A DNA stretch of 48,661 bases from Gemmatimonadota bacterium (lineage in GTDB: Bacteria > Gemmatimonadota > Gemmatimonadetes > Longimicrobiales > Gaopeijiaceae): assembly GCA_022822445.1 (NCBI GenBank), contig JAJEBR010000047.1:1-48661 (forward strand). Reading direction: 5' to 3'. Positions 1 to 7,949 of the stretch are shown one piece after another. Position numbers and translations under genes: made by a program. Numbering within the stretch: position 1 is the first letter of the stretch; each line of letters begins with the position of its first letter. The notes beneath the pieces are model-generated. The model ran no database searches, was not told the DNA's origin, and saw only the letters and a list, made by a program, of their open reading frames with translations.

Positions 1-350
1 ACTCGGTGATCGCCGCGATGCGGCAGATGCTCGCGGACATGGGTGTGAGCGGCCAGTGGGACTGGTCCCGGATCCCCACCGTCAAACCCGCCGTCGAGGG
101 CGTATTCGAGTCGGTCGAGGGCAACCTGTGGGTCCGGACGCCGACAGCGGACGGCGGAGTCCTGTTCGATGTTCACTCGGGGGACGGCGGCCATCTCGGC
201 ACGGCCAGCTTGGGACCGGGCCTCACCTTCTCGGACCAGGTCGATCCGGTTGTGCGGGGCGACTCGGCATGGCTGGTCGTGACGGACGAGTTCGACGTGA
301 ACTACGTCGTTCGTGCCCGAATCGCGCCAGCCGAACGAAGTCCGTCCTGA
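1..350 (+). CDS. 6-bladed beta-propeller protein, C-terminal fragment (cut by window edge)
   Basis: The reading frame is open at the left window edge and stops at 348-350, so only about 115 C-terminal residues are present. It contains propeller-blade repeats (NLWVRTP, a GHLG turn, then SAWLVVTDEFDVNYVVRARI). This tail resembles the end of the complete propeller protein at 44699-45931 (RIWILDP, FHLGRVEPP, GIQYVVRLRV), so the two are probably paralogues. Such proteins are usually exported and of unknown ligand. The in-frame GTG at 6 is unlikely to be the start because coding continues upstream of it. Confidence 0.7.
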   Translation, partial: SVIAAMRQMLADMGVSGQWDWSRIPTVKPAVEGVFESVEGNLWVRTPTADGGVLFDVHSGDGGHLGTASLGPGLTFSDQVDPVVRGDSAWLVVTDEFDVNYVVRARIAPAERSPS

Positions 351-360
351 GAAGGCTGGC

Positions 361-388
361 GCTCCGGGGATGGGCGCATGCCCGGAGC
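361..388. terminator. Hairpin after the beta-propeller gene
   Basis: Perfect 8-bp inverted repeat, GCTCCGGG at 361-368 and CCCGGAGC at 381-388, ten bases past the stop codon. There is no T-run, so termination is inferred from position only. Confidence 0.45.
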
Positions 389-701
389 CGGTGCGCGAGT
401 GCGTCGGCCAACCGCTGGGAACCGTCGGCATCCGGTCGGATGGGCGGCCCGAGATGCCGGAAAGCTCCGGCCCGCGACCTTGGCGGGAGCGCCGATTTGG
501 GGGGGATCGAAGGGGGGGCGCGAGCCACCCCTCGGCAGCCTCCGTGTTATACACGGGGTACGCTGGCTTACCGACCTTAACAGTCGAAAGCCAGCCCTCG
601 GCGGAGCCGCCGAAACCGCCTCTCAGAGCACGATCCCGGAGCAGCGTCCACCGGGCCGTCGCGGGCAACCCCCAACGGCATCGCCGGACCGCACATCCAA
701 G
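389..701. other. Intergenic stretch, no gene seen
   Basis: About 310 bases between the propeller hairpin and the end of the convergent Nudix gene. The frames open here have no recognisable start context or protein family. No RNA gene or repeat was recognised. Confidence 0.5.
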
Positions 702-1136
702 TCACTCCCAACCTCTCTCCGAATACGGGATGCCTTCCGCGATCTTGAGGAGCACTTCGGCCAGGTAGGTGACGATCGGACCGGGGAGCCCGCGGAGGTC
801 GAACCATCGCCAGCCGGCGCACTTGTCCAGCTCGCGGTTCAGGATGTCTCCGGTCCACTTCCACGCCTCGAAGAACAGGGCGATGCGCCCTTCGTCGGTG
901 TGGTGGTGCATGGCGTGCACGAATCTCAGATCGGCGGCCTCGACGACGACACCCGTCTCCTCGGCGGCTTCCCGGATCAATCCGGCGGTGACGGCTTCAC
1001 CGTCCTCCAAGTGTCCCGATGGCACGCCGTACATTCCATCCGCGAACCCGGTCCCGATCCGTCGTCCGAGCAAGACCTGTCGATGGCGGCGAAGGATCAG
1101 ATGGAGATCGACGCAGCAGGAGTATCTCAGGGACAA
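702..1136 (-). CDS. Nudix hydrolase
   Basis: This is a single-domain Nudix hydrolase of about 144 residues, a family that cleaves nucleoside diphosphates linked to another moiety. The Nudix box GX5EX7REUXEEXGU is complete: GHLEDGE followed by REAAEETGV. A Mg-dependent pyrophosphohydrolase is expected; the substrate cannot be read from sequence. I chose the TTG at 1136 because GGAGG lies about nine bases upstream; a TTG two codons earlier sits too close to that site. The gene runs convergently toward the propeller gene and has no operon partner. The N-terminal DLHLILRRHRQVLLGRR strand is typical of the fold. Confidence 0.85.
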   Translation of the reverse strand: MSLRYSCCVDLHLILRRHRQVLLGRRIGTGFADGMYGVPSGHLEDGEAVTAGLIREAAEETGVVVEAADLRFVHAMHHHTDEGRIALFFEAWKWTGDILNRELDKCAGWRWFDLRGLPGPIVTYLAEVLLKIAEGIPYSERGWE

Positions 1137-1312
1137 GCGCAATCACCTCCGCTCGCGGGCGGTTGCCGGTCTGCCATCACGGACTGAACGCGAACACCGG
1201 ACCCTGCCGCTGGTCAAGCGGTTTCGGCCTACCCTTACCCCTCGGGGACCGGCGATCGTGCGTCAGAGGCGCTCCTGCGGCCCGTAGATTACCCGAAACG
1301 CCCCCGGAGTGG

Positions 1313-1342
1313 CCCGAAACGGCTTCCGAGCCCGGTTTCGGG
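1313..1342. repeat. Inverted repeat just downstream of the integrase
   Basis: CCCGAAAC at 1313-1320 pairs perfectly with GTTTCGGG at 1335-1342, within ten bases of the integrase stop codon. An extra CCCGAAAC copy lies at 1292-1299. It could be a terminator or part of a recombination site; neither is proven. Confidence 0.4.
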
Positions 1343-1350
1343 GGTCAGGG

Positions 1351-2571
1351 TCAGGTCTCGCCGCCCGCTCTCCCCGCCAGATACGCCGCCCAGTCGTCCA
1401 TGAGCCGACGCCTCCGCTCGAACAGGTCGGTACGCCGGTACGCGGCCTCCACCTTGTTCTGAACCACATGCGCCAGCGCAGCCTCGACGACCTCCCGGGG
1501 ATGGTCCGTTTCCTCGGCGGCCCAGTCCCGGAACGACGACCGGAACCCGTGCGGCACCGCCGAGATCCGGTGCTTGCGGATCAACTGGCGCAACCGCTGT
1601 TCGATGAGGGGCCGCCCGTTCGACCGCGTGAACACCAACCGGCTGTCCTCTCCGCCCATCTTCCGGGCCTCCGCAAGGATCTCCAAGGCGCGGCGGCACA
1701 GCGGCACCCGATGCTCCCGCTTCGCCTTCATGCGCGTGGCGGGCACCGTCCACACACGTTCGCCCAAGTCGATCTCGGACCATTCGGCCCAACGCACCTC
1801 GCCCCACCTCGCCGCCGTCAGCACCAGAAACTCGAAGGCCAGCCGGGCCACCGGCATTTCGTCCGTCGTCCTCGCCTTCCCGATTGCCGCTCCAACCTCC
1901 CGGTGAGGGAGCGCCTTCATGTGCTTCACGACCCGGTTCTGCGGCCCGAGCACCGAGCGGACCCGGTCGCACGGGTTGTCGGTCCGGTACTCCATCGCCA
2001 CGGCCCACTCGAACACCGAGCGCATGCGCTGTTGCACCGACTGCGCCGTGGACCCCTTCGAGTGCCAGATCGGGGTCAGGATCTCCAGCACGTCGGCCGT
2101 CGCCACCTCCGATACCGCCATGTCGCCGATCCGGGGGAAGGCGTAGCGCCGCAGAGTCGATAGCCACTCCCTTCCGTGCCGCTTGCTGCGCCATCCGGCC
2201 TGCTTCTGCTTCAGGACGCGCTCGGTCGCCTCGGCGAAGCTGGGAACACCCCTTGCCCGCCGTCTCTCGGCGAGCGGATCGCCGCCCTCTCGGGCGAGCT
2301 TCCGGTTGGCCCTCGCCTTCTCGCGGGCCTCGGCCAGCGACACGAGCGCGACGCTGCCGAGTCCGAAGTCGCGGCGGCGGCCGCGAATGACAAGCCGCTG
2401 CACCCAGCTCCGCGCACCGCTCGGCTGAACGTAGAGATAGAGTCCATTGCCGTCGCAGTGCCTCCCGGGACGTGCGGAGCGCACGAAGGCAGCCGAGAGC
2501 CGCTTGTGGGGGTGGCGGCCCTTCGGCTTGGTTTTCCGGGTCGGCGAGGGTGTGCGGGTTACGTCATTCAT
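1351..2571 (-). CDS. Tyrosine site-specific recombinase (P4-type integrase)
   Basis: This 406-residue integrase has the arm-binding DUF4102-type N-terminus (LSAAFVRSARPGRHCDGNGLYL, residues about 25-45), a core-binding middle and the catalytic domain. Visible active-site residues are the Arg of AARWGEVRWAEWSEID, the HxxR of PHGFRSSFRDWAAE, the His of LAHVV and the Tyr of AAYRRTD. All catalytic boxes look intact, so the enzyme is probably active. The ATG at 2571 has a strong ribosome site (TATGAGGTA just upstream); the frame continues 39 codons further but without support. No partner excisionase was found, and the next gene rightward is a possibly truncated lipoprotein. The extent of the mobile element it belongs to cannot be read from this window. 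Confidence 0.9.
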   Translation of the reverse strand: MNDVTRTPSPTRKTKPKGRHPHKRLSAAFVRSARPGRHCDGNGLYLYVQPSGARSWVQRLVIRGRRRDFGLGSVALVSLAEAREKARANRKLAREGGDPLAERRRARGVPSFAEATERVLKQKQAGWRSKRHGREWLSTLRRYAFPRIGDMAVSEVATADVLEILTPIWHSKGSTAQSVQQRMRSVFEWAVAMEYRTDNPCDRVRSVLGPQNRVVKHMKALPHREVGAAIGKARTTDEMPVARLAFEFLVLTAARWGEVRWAEWSEIDLGERVWTVPATRMKAKREHRVPLCRRALEILAEARKMGGEDSRLVFTRSNGRPLIEQRLRQLIRKHRISAVPHGFRSSFRDWAAEETDHPREVVEAALAHVVQNKVEAAYRRTDLFERRRRLMDDWAAYLAGRAGGET

Positions 2572-2710
2572 TACCTCATAATATGTGGGATCGGATCGGA
2601 AGTCAAGGAACGTGGCGGGAGCCCGAGCGCGGGCATGTGTAGGTATAAACCCATGAACAGCAATGATATAAAATATTTCCCGGAACATCCTTGGACGCTA
2701 CTGGATGTGG

Positions 2711-3097
2711 CTACGCTACAGTGACGGTGACCGCGGCCTTCCCCTCCCGGACCCCGGTCACGAGGCCGGCCGTATCGACCGTCGCGATCGCTGGATCGCT
2801 GCTCGCCCAGGTGAGCTCGACATTGAACATGAGCTTGCCCCGCTGATCCTCGACGATGCTCTTCAGACGCACGGTGTCACCCGCGGTGACGAAGAACGTA
2901 TCGGGGTCCAGGGCGATGGTGGTGGGACGCGAAGGATCCGCCGGGGGAGTCGGCGGCGTGGTCGTGTCATCGCCACCGCAGGAGAGGACGGCGACAACAG
3001 CAGCCACCATCGACAAGTGGAAGGCAAATCTCGGTTGCGCCGGTGGGATTTGCGCGTCTCCGGCGCAATCCCGCCGGGTTGGAATAGTCGGACTCAT
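2711..3097 (-). CDS. Short Big_2 (Ig-like) lipoprotein, possibly truncated
   Basis: The 128-residue product has a hydrophobic segment ending in a lipobox-like LSCGGDD (Cys near residue 41) and a Thr/Pro linker. One bacterial Ig-like Big_2 domain follows (TIALDPDTFFVTAGDTVRL to GLVTGVREGKAAVTVTV). It stops immediately at the last beta strand. Related proteins normally continue into further domains, so this may be a remnant cut by the neighbouring integrase element. The ATG at 3097 is supported by AAAGAGGTGAA eight to eighteen bases upstream. An outer-surface location is expected; no enzymatic function is apparent. Confidence 0.65.
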   Translation of the reverse strand: MSPTIPTRRDCAGDAQIPPAQPRFAFHLSMVAAVVAVLSCGGDDTTTPPTPPADPSRPTTIALDPDTFFVTAGDTVRLKSIVEDQRGKLMFNVELTWASSDPAIATVDTAGLVTGVREGKAAVTVTVA

Positions 3098-3238
3098 GCT
3101 TCACTTCACCTCTTTCCTGCCCGAAAAAACTCGACGGCAATCAACTGACCAAGCAATCGGCCATTGCCCGGTAGCCGGTTGTGCAGTGTGCCATTATAGC
3201 TCCAACACTCCCGCGGTGGCCACTGTGTTCCTTACGTA

Positions 3239-3267
3239 CAGCGGGGCAAAAGGAAGGTTCCCCGCTG
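3239..3267 (-). terminator. Hairpin after the beta-barrel gene
   Basis: Perfect 8-bp inverted repeat CAGCGGGG (3239-3246) and CCCCGCTG (3260-3267), five bases beyond the stop codon of the last gene of the export operon. No T-tract follows. The rest of 3098-3271 holds only the lipoprotein's ribosome site and a TGTGTTCCTTAC stretch resembling one half of the operator at 8741-8758. Confidence 0.45.
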
Positions 3268-3271
3268 CAAC

Positions 3272-4591
3272 TCAGAAGAAGAAGTTCGTCGACAGGAAGA
3301 TCACCCGCGGAATCGCGCCGAACTCCGAGCCCGGGCGGGGCGTGAAGCCCTCCAGCGCCGCGCCCTCCCCCACCCCCAGGAACGCGCCGAGCCGCACGCC
3401 GACGCTTTCGCTGGCCGAGTAGCCGAGGCCCGGGCCAAGCAGGAAGGAGCCGTCGCGCAGGCTGGCCAGCACCAGGTTGCTCGCCGAGAGGAGCGGGTGG
3501 AGCTGGCAGGACAGCTGGAGCGCGCCGACATCGCGTCCCAGTGCCTGCATCTCTCCCTGGGCGAAGGCGCGGCTCGTGGCGACGGATAGCAGCTCGTCCC
3601 GGGAGGCCGCGCCGAGCTGGTCATGCCGGTATTCGATGATGGTGTATACCTCGCGCCCGTGCAGCGAGAAGGTCCGGTCGACGCCCAGGCTTCCGCGAAG
3701 AGCGCTGCGATCGTCGATTCGCCGCACCGCAACCTCGGTGCGCGCCGCCCACAGGCCCACCGTCCCGGTCAGGAATGCAGCCGCCCCGAAGGTGTCGTGG
3801 ACGGTGCCGGCCCACGCCCCGAGGTCCCAGCCGCGATGGTTGGTCGTGGCACGCGCCAGCAGGGTGAGGGTGGACTCGCCGTTGGGACCGGCGCGCGCCG
3901 GGCGGGCAACCAGCTCGAACTGGGTGAAGGCGCCCGCGTAGTAGCGGAGCCGCGCCGCGTCCACGCCGATGCGGTATTCGCGGAAGGGATCGGCGGGGTC
4001 GAAGGGGGAAAAGGGGTCGGCGGGCGTGAGCATGAGTGTGGTCGCCCACGAGATGGGCTGGCGCCCGACGACCAGGTCGGCGTCGGGGCCCAGGTCGAAT
4101 CGAAGGCTCAGGCGGTCGATTCGGTGGCGCCAGAGCGCGCCCTCGCCGGCGTCGATCTGGTCGTCCAGCATCAGCCAGTCGCCCCCCGACGCGGAGCCGG
4201 CAGCGGCGGTGAAGAGCTGCGCGCCGAGCGTTCCCGGTTCACGAAAGGTCAGTGCATGTTCATAGGCCAGATCCACGAGCGCAGGCCCGGATCCTCCGTC
4301 CCACATGAGGCGCAGCCGCTGGAAGGCCGAACCGTTCGATGGACCTCCGAGCGGGCTGCTCCCCACGCGCGTCCAGAGGTTCAGGTAGTAGCCTGAAAGC
4401 GCAGACGGCTGTGCCACGGCCAGCAGCGGCTGATAACAGTGCAGAACGGCGGCCGCGAACAGCGTGGCGGACAAGTGTAAGGTCGGCTTTACATTATGTC
4501 GTGTCCGCCTTACAGATGTCGTCCTCAAGGCTCCGTTCACCCCGGAACTCTCACGCCCCGTCCGGCGTCGATTCGTCCGCGATCCGGCCAT
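3272..4591 (-). CDS. Outer-membrane beta-barrel protein of the export operon
   Basis: The product is about 439 residues with a signal peptide around residues 38-61 (hydrophobic run ending LLAVAQPS). Alternating amphipathic strands follow, and the protein ends in Phe-Phe-Phe, the usual C-terminal Phe of barrel proteins. Strand motifs include RLSLRFDLGPDADLVVGRQPISW, as in porin-like or DUF1302-type barrels. The ATG at 4591 overlaps the end of the ABC ATPase gene by 41 bases. The start is uncertain because a tandem operator (4476-4514) lies inside this reading frame near the signal peptide, so a later non-ATG start under its own promoter is possible. By context it may be the outer-membrane partner of the adjacent LolC/D-type transporter. 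Confidence 0.7.
   Translation of the reverse strand: MAGSRTNRRRTGRESSGVNGALRTTSVRRTRHNVKPTLHLSATLFAAAVLHCYQPLLAVAQPSALSGYYLNLWTRVGSSPLGGPSNGSAFQRLRLMWDGGSGPALVDLAYEHALTFREPGTLGAQLFTAAAGSASGGDWLMLDDQIDAGEGALWRHRIDRLSLRFDLGPDADLVVGRQPISWATTLMLTPADPFSPFDPADPFREYRIGVDAARLRYYAGAFTQFELVARPARAGPNGESTLTLLARATTNHRGWDLGAWAGTVHDTFGAAAFLTGTVGLWAARTEVAVRRIDDRSALRGSLGVDRTFSLHGREVYTIIEYRHDQLGAASRDELLSVATSRAFAQGEMQALGRDVGALQLSCQLHPLLSASNLVLASLRDGSFLLGPGLGYSASESVGVRLGAFLGVGEGAALEGFTPRPGSEFGAIPRVIFLSTNFFF
4476..4514. promoter_or_regulatory. Tandem operator A (two GTAA-N8-TTAC palindromes, 21-bp period)
   Basis: Element 1 is TGTAA-N8-TTACA (4476-4493). After a 3-bp spacer, element 2 is TGTCG-N8-TTACA (4497-4514). 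The same two-element layout with the same 21-bp period occurs at 8720-8758 and 44501-44539, while the N8 cores differ. This indicates binding of a dimeric regulator, TetR-like by site shape, on the same face of the helix. It would control the beta-barrel gene separately from the rest of its operon. Confidence 0.65.
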
Positions 4592-5324
4592 CCACGAGCC
4601 GGATCAGCCTGCCGGCCCGCTCCATGACGCGCGGGTCGTGGGTCGAGAAGACGAAGGTGGTCCCCCGCGTCCGGTTGAGCTGTTCCATCACATCGAGCAG
4701 CGCCTCCGCCGTCGCCGAGTCCAGATTCGCGGTGGGTTCGTCGGCCAGAACGAGGTCGGGCTCGCCGAGCACCGCCCTCGCTACCGCCACCCTCTGCTGC
4801 TGGCCCCCGGAGAGCTTGAGGGGAAACCGGTCCTCCATCCCCTCCAGACCGATCTCGTCGAAGAGGTTGCGGACCCGTTCCCGGCGTTCCCTCGCCGGCA
4901 CTCCCCGCAGCAACAGCGTGAACTCGGCATTCTCCTGCGCTGTCAGCATCGGCAGGAGATTGTACGACTGGAAGACGAAGCCGATCCGCTTGAGCCTCAC
5001 CCGCGCGAGTTCGCGATCGGAGAGCGCGGTGATCTCCTGGCCGCCGATCCGGACGGTTCCCTCGGTCGGGCCGGTGAGACCGCCGAGCAGGTTCAGCACG
5101 GTCGTCTTTCCCGAGCCGGACGGACCGGCCATGGCGACGAACTCGCCGTTCTCGACGACCAGGTCGACGCCTCGCACGGCCTCCACCGGGCGCGGTTCCT
5201 GCGGATAGATCTTCCACAGGTTCGCCGTCCGCACCGCGTGGCCCTGCGGCTGGACCGCGTCTTCCGTCGACCGTCCCGCGTGCACGGCGTCCGGCACCGT
5301 TCCCGAATTCGAATTCTCTCCCAT
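4551..5324 (-). CDS. ABC transporter ATP-binding protein, LolD/MacB type
   Basis: This 257-residue ATPase has Walker A GPSGSGKTT (about residues 68-76), signature LSGGQQQRVAVARA, Walker B DLVLADEPTANLD and the switch His in FSTHDPR. This is the compact LolD/FtsE type, which powers extraction of lipids or lipoproteins or drives mechanotransmission rather than solute import. The ATG overlaps the TAA of the upstream permease by one base (TAATG), implying translational coupling. It forms one transporter with the two permease genes upstream. A charged N-terminal extension of about 30 residues precedes the domain. Confidence 0.92.
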   Translation of the reverse strand: MGENSNSGTVPDAVHAGRSTEDAVQPQGHAVRTANLWKIYPQEPRPVEAVRGVDLVVENGEFVAMAGPSGSGKTTVLNLLGGLTGPTEGTVRIGGQEITALSDRELARVRLKRIGFVFQSYNLLPMLTAQENAEFTLLLRGVPARERRERVRNLFDEIGLEGMEDRFPLKLSGGQQQRVAVARAVLGEPDLVLADEPTANLDSATAEALLDVMEQLNRTRGTTFVFSTHDPRVMERAGRLIRLVDGRIADESTPDGA

Positions 5325-6577
5325 TATTCCACCTTTACGGATTCAGCAGGGTCCAGGCGCCCCGCCTGCCAGGCCGGGTAGGCGGAAGCCGACAGGCCGA
5401 TCGCCACGGTCATTATCACGCTCTGGACGACGTGCTTCACTTCGATGACCGGGTAAAGCACCGGGTCGAACGCGACGCCCCCGAAGTTGAAGTCCTGGGG
5501 CCACAATCCCGAGAGGTCCAAGCCGTCCCGGAAGAAGAACCATACCACAGCCAGTCCGAGCACCACCCCGACGATCCCGCTGGCGAGGGTCAACAGGATC
5601 CCTTCGATGAGGACGACCAGCCCCGTTTCCCTGCCGCTCAGCCCGAGGGCCCGGAGCAGGCCCATCTCGCGCTGCCGGTGCAGCACCGACATGAAGACCG
5701 CGTTGAGGATGGCCAGCGCCACGATCGCGAAGAGGATGAAATGGAAGGCCCAGTCGCCCCCGTCATCGAGCTTCAGCGCCGAATAGAGGTCCGGGTGGGT
5801 ATCGGGCCAGCCCACAACCTCGATGTCCGCCGGATCCGCGCTGTCCCGCACACCCTCCACCACCTCGTCCGTGTACGACGAATGCGCCAGAAGCACGGCC
5901 ACGCTGGTGGCCCCCTCCACCCCCAGCCAGGACCGCGCGGTGCCGAGCGGGATGTGGACGAGCGACTGGTCCAGCGCCTCCACGCCCGTGCGGTAGATCC
6001 CGGCGACGCGCACCAGCTGCCCCTCGATGTCGCCCGACGCGGCCTGCGCGGTCAGAACCATGCGTGAACGGGTCCGTACGCCGAGCCGCTCCGCCATCCC
6101 CTCGCCGATGTAGGCGTGGAGCCGGTCGCCGTCCTCCAGATAGCGCCCGTCCACCACCTCCTCGCCCAGCCTCGAGAACGCCAGCTCGACGGCGGGGTCC
6201 ACCCCTACGATCCACGCCGGCAACGCACCTTCGGGCGACGACGCCAGGCCCCGCGTGGACACCCGCACGGAAGCCAGCGGGGGATCGGGGGTCGGACCGT
6301 CGGCGACCGCGGCCAGTGACGCCTGCAGCTGAGCCGCCGTGAGGCGGTCGTCCAGGCTCTCGCTGTCCCGGTGTCCGGGCGCGTTGATGGTGACGTGCCC
6401 GGCCCCGAGCCGCACTCCGGAGTCGATCCAGTCCTCATGGGCCCCGTCCGCGAGCGTGCGGGAGAGGATCAGGAGCGCGAGTCCGATCGCCATCGCGGCG
6501 GCTGTCAGGGCGCTTCGGCGCAGCTCCCGCCCAAGGTTGCGCAGGGCGAGCCAGGCGAGGGTGCGGAAGCGAACCAT
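5324..6577 (-). CDS. FtsX/LolC-family ABC permease
   Basis: The 417-residue permease has one N-terminal membrane helix (SALTAAAMAIGLALLILSRTLADG), a large periplasmic MacB/LolC-like domain (about residues 45-260) and three C-terminal helices. The C-terminal half contains the family motif VFMSVLHRQREMGLLRALGLSGRE. I start it at the ATG at 6577 because GGAAGG lies about nine bases upstream; the ATG five codons earlier has no ribosome site. It follows a homologous permease 18 bases upstream, so the two probably form a LolCE-like heterodimer powered by the next gene. Confidence 0.88.
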   Translation of the reverse strand: MVRFRTLAWLALRNLGRELRRSALTAAAMAIGLALLILSRTLADGAHEDWIDSGVRLGAGHVTINAPGHRDSESLDDRLTAAQLQASLAAVADGPTPDPPLASVRVSTRGLASSPEGALPAWIVGVDPAVELAFSRLGEEVVDGRYLEDGDRLHAYIGEGMAERLGVRTRSRMVLTAQAASGDIEGQLVRVAGIYRTGVEALDQSLVHIPLGTARSWLGVEGATSVAVLLAHSSYTDEVVEGVRDSADPADIEVVGWPDTHPDLYSALKLDDGGDWAFHFILFAIVALAILNAVFMSVLHRQREMGLLRALGLSGRETGLVVLIEGILLTLASGIVGVVLGLAVVWFFFRDGLDLSGLWPQDFNFGGVAFDPVLYPVIEVKHVVQSVIMTVAIGLSASAYPAWQAGRLDPAESVKVE

Positions 6578-6595
6578 CTGGCGGCCTTCCATCGG

Positions 6596-7858
6596 CTAAC
6601 GGTTGGCGAGCGAGTCGGCCGGCGGCACGCGCACCGCCCGCCAGGCAGGGAGAAGCGCCGCCGCGATGCCGGTGATCACCAGGGCGATCGCGCTGACCAG
6701 CGGCCCCACCACGGAGTACTCGACCGTGAGCAGGGGACGGACCGCAGAGCCCCCGAAGGACCAGGTGTCGACGAACCTGCTCAGGTCGATGGGGTTCTCG
6801 TGGATGAAGACCATGAGGGGGACCGCGAGCACCAGCCCCGCAGCCAGCGACAACAGCCCCAGCAGGATCCCTTCGTAGACGACAATCCTCCCGATAGCCA
6901 GGCCCGACGTACCCAGCGCCCGCGCAACCCCGAATTCGCGCCGGCGCTCGAAGGTCGCCAGAAGCATCGCGTTCGCGACGCCGAAGGCCGCCATCCCGAA
7001 TATGAACGCGGCCACGACCCAGTTCATCGAGTTGGCGTAGGTGACGATGAAGAAGAGCTGCGGCTGAAGCACCGACCACGGCTCCGTGCGCAGCCCAGGC
7101 GCGACCGCGGCCGCGGCCTCCCTGATCAGGTCCGCGGCCGGCTCCGCCTCGCGGACGCGATCCACCGACACCGCCACCTCGTGGATTCGGCCGGGGTCCA
7201 TCGCCATGAGTTCGCCGAGTGTCCCCAGCTCGACCAGGGCGTAGCTGTCGTCGAACGCCCCCACGCCCACGCTGAAGATCCCCGACACGGTGAAGAGATC
7301 GTTCCCCGTCGACCCGTCCGCCGCGGGAGCCACCAGCACCACCTCGTCGCCCACCCCGGCCGCGACCGATTCAGCCATTTCATCGCCCAGCGCGATCTCG
7401 CCCGGCCCCGGCATCCGCCCCGCCACCAGCGAGCTCCCGAAGCGGCTGACCACCTCCTCGCGGACGGGGTCGACCCCCATCAGGATCCCCCCGACCGTCT
7501 CGTCACCGGTGCTGACCAGCCCGCCCCCATACAGCCGCGGCGCCGCCCCCGCCACCCCGTCCTGCGCCTCGACCGCGTCCAGCAGAGCACCCACGTCCAG
7601 CCCCTCCCGCCCCCCGAGCGTTTCGTGGATGCTCCGCTCGGGTTCGTATTCCTCGGCGTGGATCTGCACCTGCCCGGTAGCCACCCGGGTCCCGTTGGAG
7701 ACGAGCTCCTCCATCATCCCGTGCATGTACCCGATCATCAGGACCGAGGCCACGAATCCGAAGGACAGCGCCGACGCGGTCAGCGCGGTGCGGCGGCGGT
7801 TGCGTCCCAGGTTCCGCCATGCGATCCGCCACCAGATGCGGCCGGAGGCGCGCCTCAT
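6596..7858 (-). CDS. FtsX/LolE-family ABC permease
   Basis: The 420-residue permease has the same architecture as its downstream neighbour. It has an N-terminal helix (TALTASALSFGFVASVLMIGY), a periplasmic domain, and three C-terminal helices with the coupling region LATFERRREFGVARALGTSGL. The ATG at 7858 has GGGAG about six bases upstream; an in-frame start 15 codons earlier begins in a proline/arginine-rich stretch and is unlikely. Paired with the LolC-type gene and LolD-type ATPase, it makes a complete inner-membrane exporter. The LolA-like gene directly upstream suggests lipoprotein or lipid transfer as the task. Confidence 0.88.
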   Translation of the reverse strand: MRRASGRIWWRIAWRNLGRNRRRTALTASALSFGFVASVLMIGYMHGMMEELVSNGTRVATGQVQIHAEEYEPERSIHETLGGREGLDVGALLDAVEAQDGVAGAAPRLYGGGLVSTGDETVGGILMGVDPVREEVVSRFGSSLVAGRMPGPGEIALGDEMAESVAAGVGDEVVLVAPAADGSTGNDLFTVSGIFSVGVGAFDDSYALVELGTLGELMAMDPGRIHEVAVSVDRVREAEPAADLIREAAAAVAPGLRTEPWSVLQPQLFFIVTYANSMNWVVAAFIFGMAAFGVANAMLLATFERRREFGVARALGTSGLAIGRIVVYEGILLGLLSLAAGLVLAVPLMVFIHENPIDLSRFVDTWSFGGSAVRPLLTVEYSVVGPLVSAIALVITGIAAALLPAWRAVRVPPADSLANR

Positions 7859-7949
7859 CGCTTCTCCCGTCCGCGGCCCGCGGTCCGCGCGCGGCCGTCC
7901 CATCCCGTCATCCGCGCGCCCGCCGCCTGCCCGCGGCCGTCCCGTTCCC

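Noticed and set aside
3220-3240. Fourth tandem operator
   Set aside because: Only TGTGTTCCTTAC, one half of the operator B element, is present; the left half-site and the 21-bp partner are missing.
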